DNA of 7,561 nt from Oscillospiraceae bacterium. Its GTDB lineage: Bacteria > Bacillota > Clostridia > Oscillospirales > Ruminococcaceae. The stretch is from assembly GCA_031281115.1 (NCBI GenBank), contig JAITFV010000319.1, positions 1-7,561 of the forward strand, written 5' to 3'. Shown here one piece after another: positions 5,932-7,561 of the stretch. Positions within the stretch are counted from its first letter, which is position 1. Each line of letters starts with the position of its first letter. The notes below the pieces were generated by a model. That model was not told where the DNA came from, did no database searches, and saw only the letters and a program-made list of their open reading frames with translations. The translations under genes and the position numbers were made by a program.

Positions 5932-6097
5932 AAATTTAGATTGGAATGAATCCAATCTAAATTTTCGCTCGCTACGCGGCGAGTTGCGGTTTCACCGCAA
6001 CCATAGTCGTTTTAAACGACTATAATAATAGATTTCTTGCGAAAATCCACTCGCTCAGAGTTACGCAAGAAATCCAATAAACCGGCTTATTGGATTT
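5932..6097. repeat. Hairpin array between rnfA-like gene and DUF4015-like gene
   Basis: Six consecutive inverted repeats nearly fill this spacer: 14-bp arms 5932-5945/5951-5964 (AT-rich); 5-bp arms 5968-5972/5979-5983 (CTCGC); 8-bp arms 5983-5990/5994-6001 (GTTGCGGT, loop TTC); 10-bp arms 6003-6012/6014-6023 (ATAGTCGTTT); 11-bp arms 6031-6041/6064-6074 (GATTTCTTGCG); and 11-bp arms 6070-6080/6087-6097 (AAATCCAATAA). The last two share 6070-6074, so they compete. Apart from the 5-bp one, all stems are perfect. No gene is supported in the spacer. Confidence 0.8.
6070..6097 (-). terminator. Possible terminator of the rnfE-rnfA-like unit
   Basis: On the - strand the 11-bp stem AAATCCAATAA/TTATTGGATTT with a 6-nt loop lies about 16 nt past the rnfA-like stop. 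The T-run is only three bases long and then becomes CTTGCG, so termination would be weak. It may instead be just one member of the hairpin array. Confidence 0.35.
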
Positions 6098-6113
6098 TAT
6101 GGACTGCGCTGAA

Positions 6114-6704
6114 TTATCTTGTAGCGTAGCCGACGAATGCGTAAAGTGAGAGCGAAATAATTCCGATGTAAACAAGCGTAATCGGCAGCCCGCGGAACGC
6201 CGCAGGTACAAGCTCGCTGTTGAGTCGGGGGTGTGCAATATAAAGCAGATACCCCGCTAAAAAGAATCCTAAACCTGTCCCGATTCCGAAACCGATGTAC
6301 CCTGCTAAGCTTCCGCCGAACTGCGAACTTAGAAACAGCGCGCCGAGCACCGAGCAGTTGAAAACCGAGAGATGAACATAGGTTTTTATACTTCCGAAAA
6401 CCTTAGGCATAAACCGCCACACCAAAACAAGGCTCAGAATATAAATAAAACTTATTACAAGTATATATAAAAGAGGCATAAGTATACCGAAATGCGGGAA
6501 ATCAGAGAAATTCCGGTCAAGCACCCACGCGATTACGGAGGAAAGCGTGGTTGCATAAATAATTACAAGCGAGAATCCTATAACGTGCATTTTTTTACGG
6601 GAGGCATAAATTAATATATTCGGGCCGAGAGCACGTTCAAAAATAGAATTTTGCAGAAAAATCGCAAGTACGGCAGCGTTGAGCAGAGAAGCAAAGAGTT
6701 GCAT
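6114..6704 (-). CDS. RnfA/NqrE-like integral membrane protein (divergent, orphan)
   Basis: The product is 196 residues, the family's usual length (about 190-200), with about six hydrophobic helices. It belongs to the Rnf/Nqr membrane subunit family (RnfA/RnfE, NqrD/NqrE), which in complete complexes helps pass electrons through the membrane while pumping Na+ or H+. Recognisable segments are IFLQNSIFERALG (15-27), SVFNCSVLGALFL (113-125), GTGLGFFLAGYLL (142-154) and VPAAFRGLPITLVYIG (166-181), the last a hallmark of RnfA. The protein has a single cysteine, Cys117 in the NC motif; the first-half cysteine position is occupied by Asn29/Ile30. Its ATG overlaps the TAA of the rnfE-like gene by one base (TAATG), with GGGGAGGG (6721-6714) at 9 nt, so the two are coupled. 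No rnfB follows. Its function as an electron carrier is therefore uncertain. Confidence 0.85.
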   Translation of the reverse strand: MQLFASLLNAAVLAIFLQNSIFERALGPNILIYASRKKMHVIGFSLVIIYATTLSSVIAWVLDRNFSDFPHFGILMPLLYILVISFIYILSLVLVWRFMPKVFGSIKTYVHLSVFNCSVLGALFLSSQFGGSLAGYIGFGIGTGLGFFLAGYLLYIAHPRLNSELVPAAFRGLPITLVYIGIISLSLYAFVGYATR

Positions 6705-7354
6705 TATTCATTTCCCTCCCCGTTTTCAGGTGTTTCGGGTTTATAAATTTTTACCCGCTTATTATTAGAATGATTGTATAGCGCTCTGCAAATCCCTGCA
6801 AGCACACCAACGGTTATAAAACCGCCGAATGTTGTCTCAAGCGCAGGTATATAAAGTCTTGTTTCAATGCTGAGCGTACCGATTGCGGAATTTACGAATA
6901 TATCGCGGATTATACCCGTTAATAAACAAACGGCTGCAAACCCCGCAATATACCCCAGCGCATCTAAAAGCATCTCAAAGTAAGGCAGATGGAAAAATCG
7001 CGTTTCTGTTTTGGAAAGAATAACGTGATTTATAACGAGAACCGGAAGATAAATACCCACACTTACAACAACCTCCTCCCCCATCAGCAGGCGGCAGAGA
7101 AGCACGGCGGGAATGTACAGCGCCGAAGCAACAAGCGCGTAGATAATTATGCGCACGGTATAAACTAATTTTCGCGGCACCAACCTGCACAACGCAACCG
7201 AAAAAAAAGTAATCAGCGAAAAGACAATAGAAATCGCAGCCGCACTCTCGAAATTTTTTGCGCCGGCTATGACAGGCCCTATAAGCAAACCGCTCATAAG
7301 GACGATATTCTGGCGGATTAAACCGTCAACCGGACGGGCTTTCAGGTTATTCAT
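6704..7354 (-). CDS. RnfE/NqrD-like integral membrane protein (divergent, orphan)
   Basis: With the ATG at 7352-7354 the product is 216 residues. It is a polytopic membrane protein of the Rnf/Nqr subunit family, homologous to its neighbour. Alignable parts are GLIRQNIVLMSGLLIGPVIA near the N-terminus, SVGIYLPVLVINHVILSKTE in the middle, and EMLLDALGYIAGFAAVCLL followed by GIIRDIF, the equivalent of the RnfE D-G-L-G-M-G-L-G-F...REI segment. Both expected iron-sulfur cysteines are gone: Gly26 and His110 stand in the LG-x-C and N-C positions. The tail (KRVKIYKPETPENGEGNE) is hydrophilic. An in-frame TTG at 7381 would add nine residues (MAKKGLNEN) but has no Shine-Dalgarno. Canonical complexes are encoded rnfCDGEAB; here only E and A remain, in canonical order and overlapping. 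Confidence 0.83.
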   Translation of the reverse strand: MNNLKARPVDGLIRQNIVLMSGLLIGPVIAGAKNFESAAAISIVFSLITFFSVALCRLVPRKLVYTVRIIIYALVASALYIPAVLLCRLLMGEEVVVSVGIYLPVLVINHVILSKTETRFFHLPYFEMLLDALGYIAGFAAVCLLTGIIRDIFVNSAIGTLSIETRLYIPALETTFGGFITVGVLAGICRALYNHSNNKRVKIYKPETPENGEGNE

Positions 7355-7366
7355 ATTTTCATTAAG

Positions 7367-7372
7367 TCCTTT
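7367..7372 (-). promoter_or_regulatory. Ribosome binding site that decides the rnfE-like start
   Basis: AAAGGA on the - strand lies inside the region that would be coding if the TTG at 7381 were used. It sits 12 nt before the ATG at 7354, slightly long but usable. The resulting N-terminus MNNLKARPVDGLIRQN matches the usual short RnfE N-terminus. An out-of-frame ATG at 7362 lies 4 nt from the Shine-Dalgarno and opens a three-codon frame (Met-Lys-Ile-stop) whose TGA overlaps the ATG at 7354. Confidence 0.55.
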
Positions 7373-7428
7373 CTTCGCCAACGAAGAATGAGAACAACGT
7401 TTTCCCCGTTTCAGTCGTATTTTATAAT

Positions 7429-7555
7429 CGTTTAAATTGAAAACTGTTCCACAGTTTCAATTTAAACGGGTTTCCGCTGCGTGAGCGCAGCGGGCGCTGT
7501 CGCAACAGCGCAAGCCCCTTTAACTTAAAAAGCGTTTCGCTTTTTAAGTTAAAGG
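7429..7555. repeat. Hairpin array upstream of the rnfE-like gene
   Basis: Four consecutive inverted repeats fill the spacer: arms 7429-7446/7452-7468 (17 bp with one bulged A, CGTTTAAATTGA type, loop TTCCA); perfect 8-bp 7474-7481/7486-7493 (CCGCTGCG, loop TGAG); perfect 7-bp 7494-7500/7505-7511 (GCGCTGT, loop CGCA); and perfect 18-bp 7517-7534/7538-7555 (CCTTTAACTTAAAAAGCG, loop TTT). No recognisable gene is present. The first hairpin lies where the promoter of the rnfE-like gene might be; I could not find a convincing -35/-10 pair there. Confidence 0.85.
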
Positions 7556-7561
7556 ACTATA

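Noticed and set aside
6020..6238. 72-codon - strand frame across the hairpin array and the rnfA-like 3' end
   Set aside because: Overlaps the rnfA-like gene in another frame and the inverted-repeat array; no family resemblance.

Overview
This 7.6 kb window looks chromosomal. It comes from a low-to-moderate G+C Gram-positive bacterium, most likely a member of the Clostridia such as an uncultured Oscillospirales/Ruminococcaceae-like lineage. That placement is an inference from the style of DnaA, DnaN, YajC and the SerRS tail, from the AAAGGA-type ribosome binding sites, and from a DUF4015-like envelope protein and Rnf-type membrane proteins. No plasmid, phage or IS gene, tRNA, rRNA or CRISPR array is visible.

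Layout, left to right. At the left edge is the C-terminal third of seryl-tRNA synthetase (serS, + strand), which ends at a strong bidirectional hairpin terminator. All remaining genes are on the - strand and are read right to left. A 7-bp tandem repeat runs into the stop codon of dnaN (sliding clamp). dnaN is preceded by a 200-bp AT-rich spacer with a perfect 18-bp palindrome and overlapping inverted repeats, then by dnaA (initiator). dnaA directly follows a NYN/PIN-like nuclease-family gene: that gene's TAA is immediately followed by the dnaA ATG, so the two are almost certainly co-transcribed and translationally coupled. A palindrome-rich 308-bp stretch separates this block from yajC, which has its own near-consensus sigma-A promoter and its own terminator. 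Next comes a membrane-anchored DUF4015-like (putative glycoside hydrolase) protein. Last is a two-gene unit of RnfE-like and RnfA-like membrane proteins, flanked on both sides by dense hairpin arrays.

How the genes work together. dnaA and dnaN supply initiation and clamp functions in replication. The usual neighbours (rpmH, recF, yaaA, gyrB) are absent, and I find no good DnaA-box cluster, so this is a rearranged dnaA locus and the origin may lie outside the window. The most unusual content is the RnfE/RnfA pair. It has no rnfB, C, D or G beside it, and by alignment from memory three of the four cysteines that bind the intramembrane [2Fe-2S] cluster in Rnf/Nqr complexes are replaced. The pair may therefore do something other than canonical electron transfer. 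The other notable signals are the NYN-dnaA operon and the repeated hairpin-array architecture of the intergenic regions.
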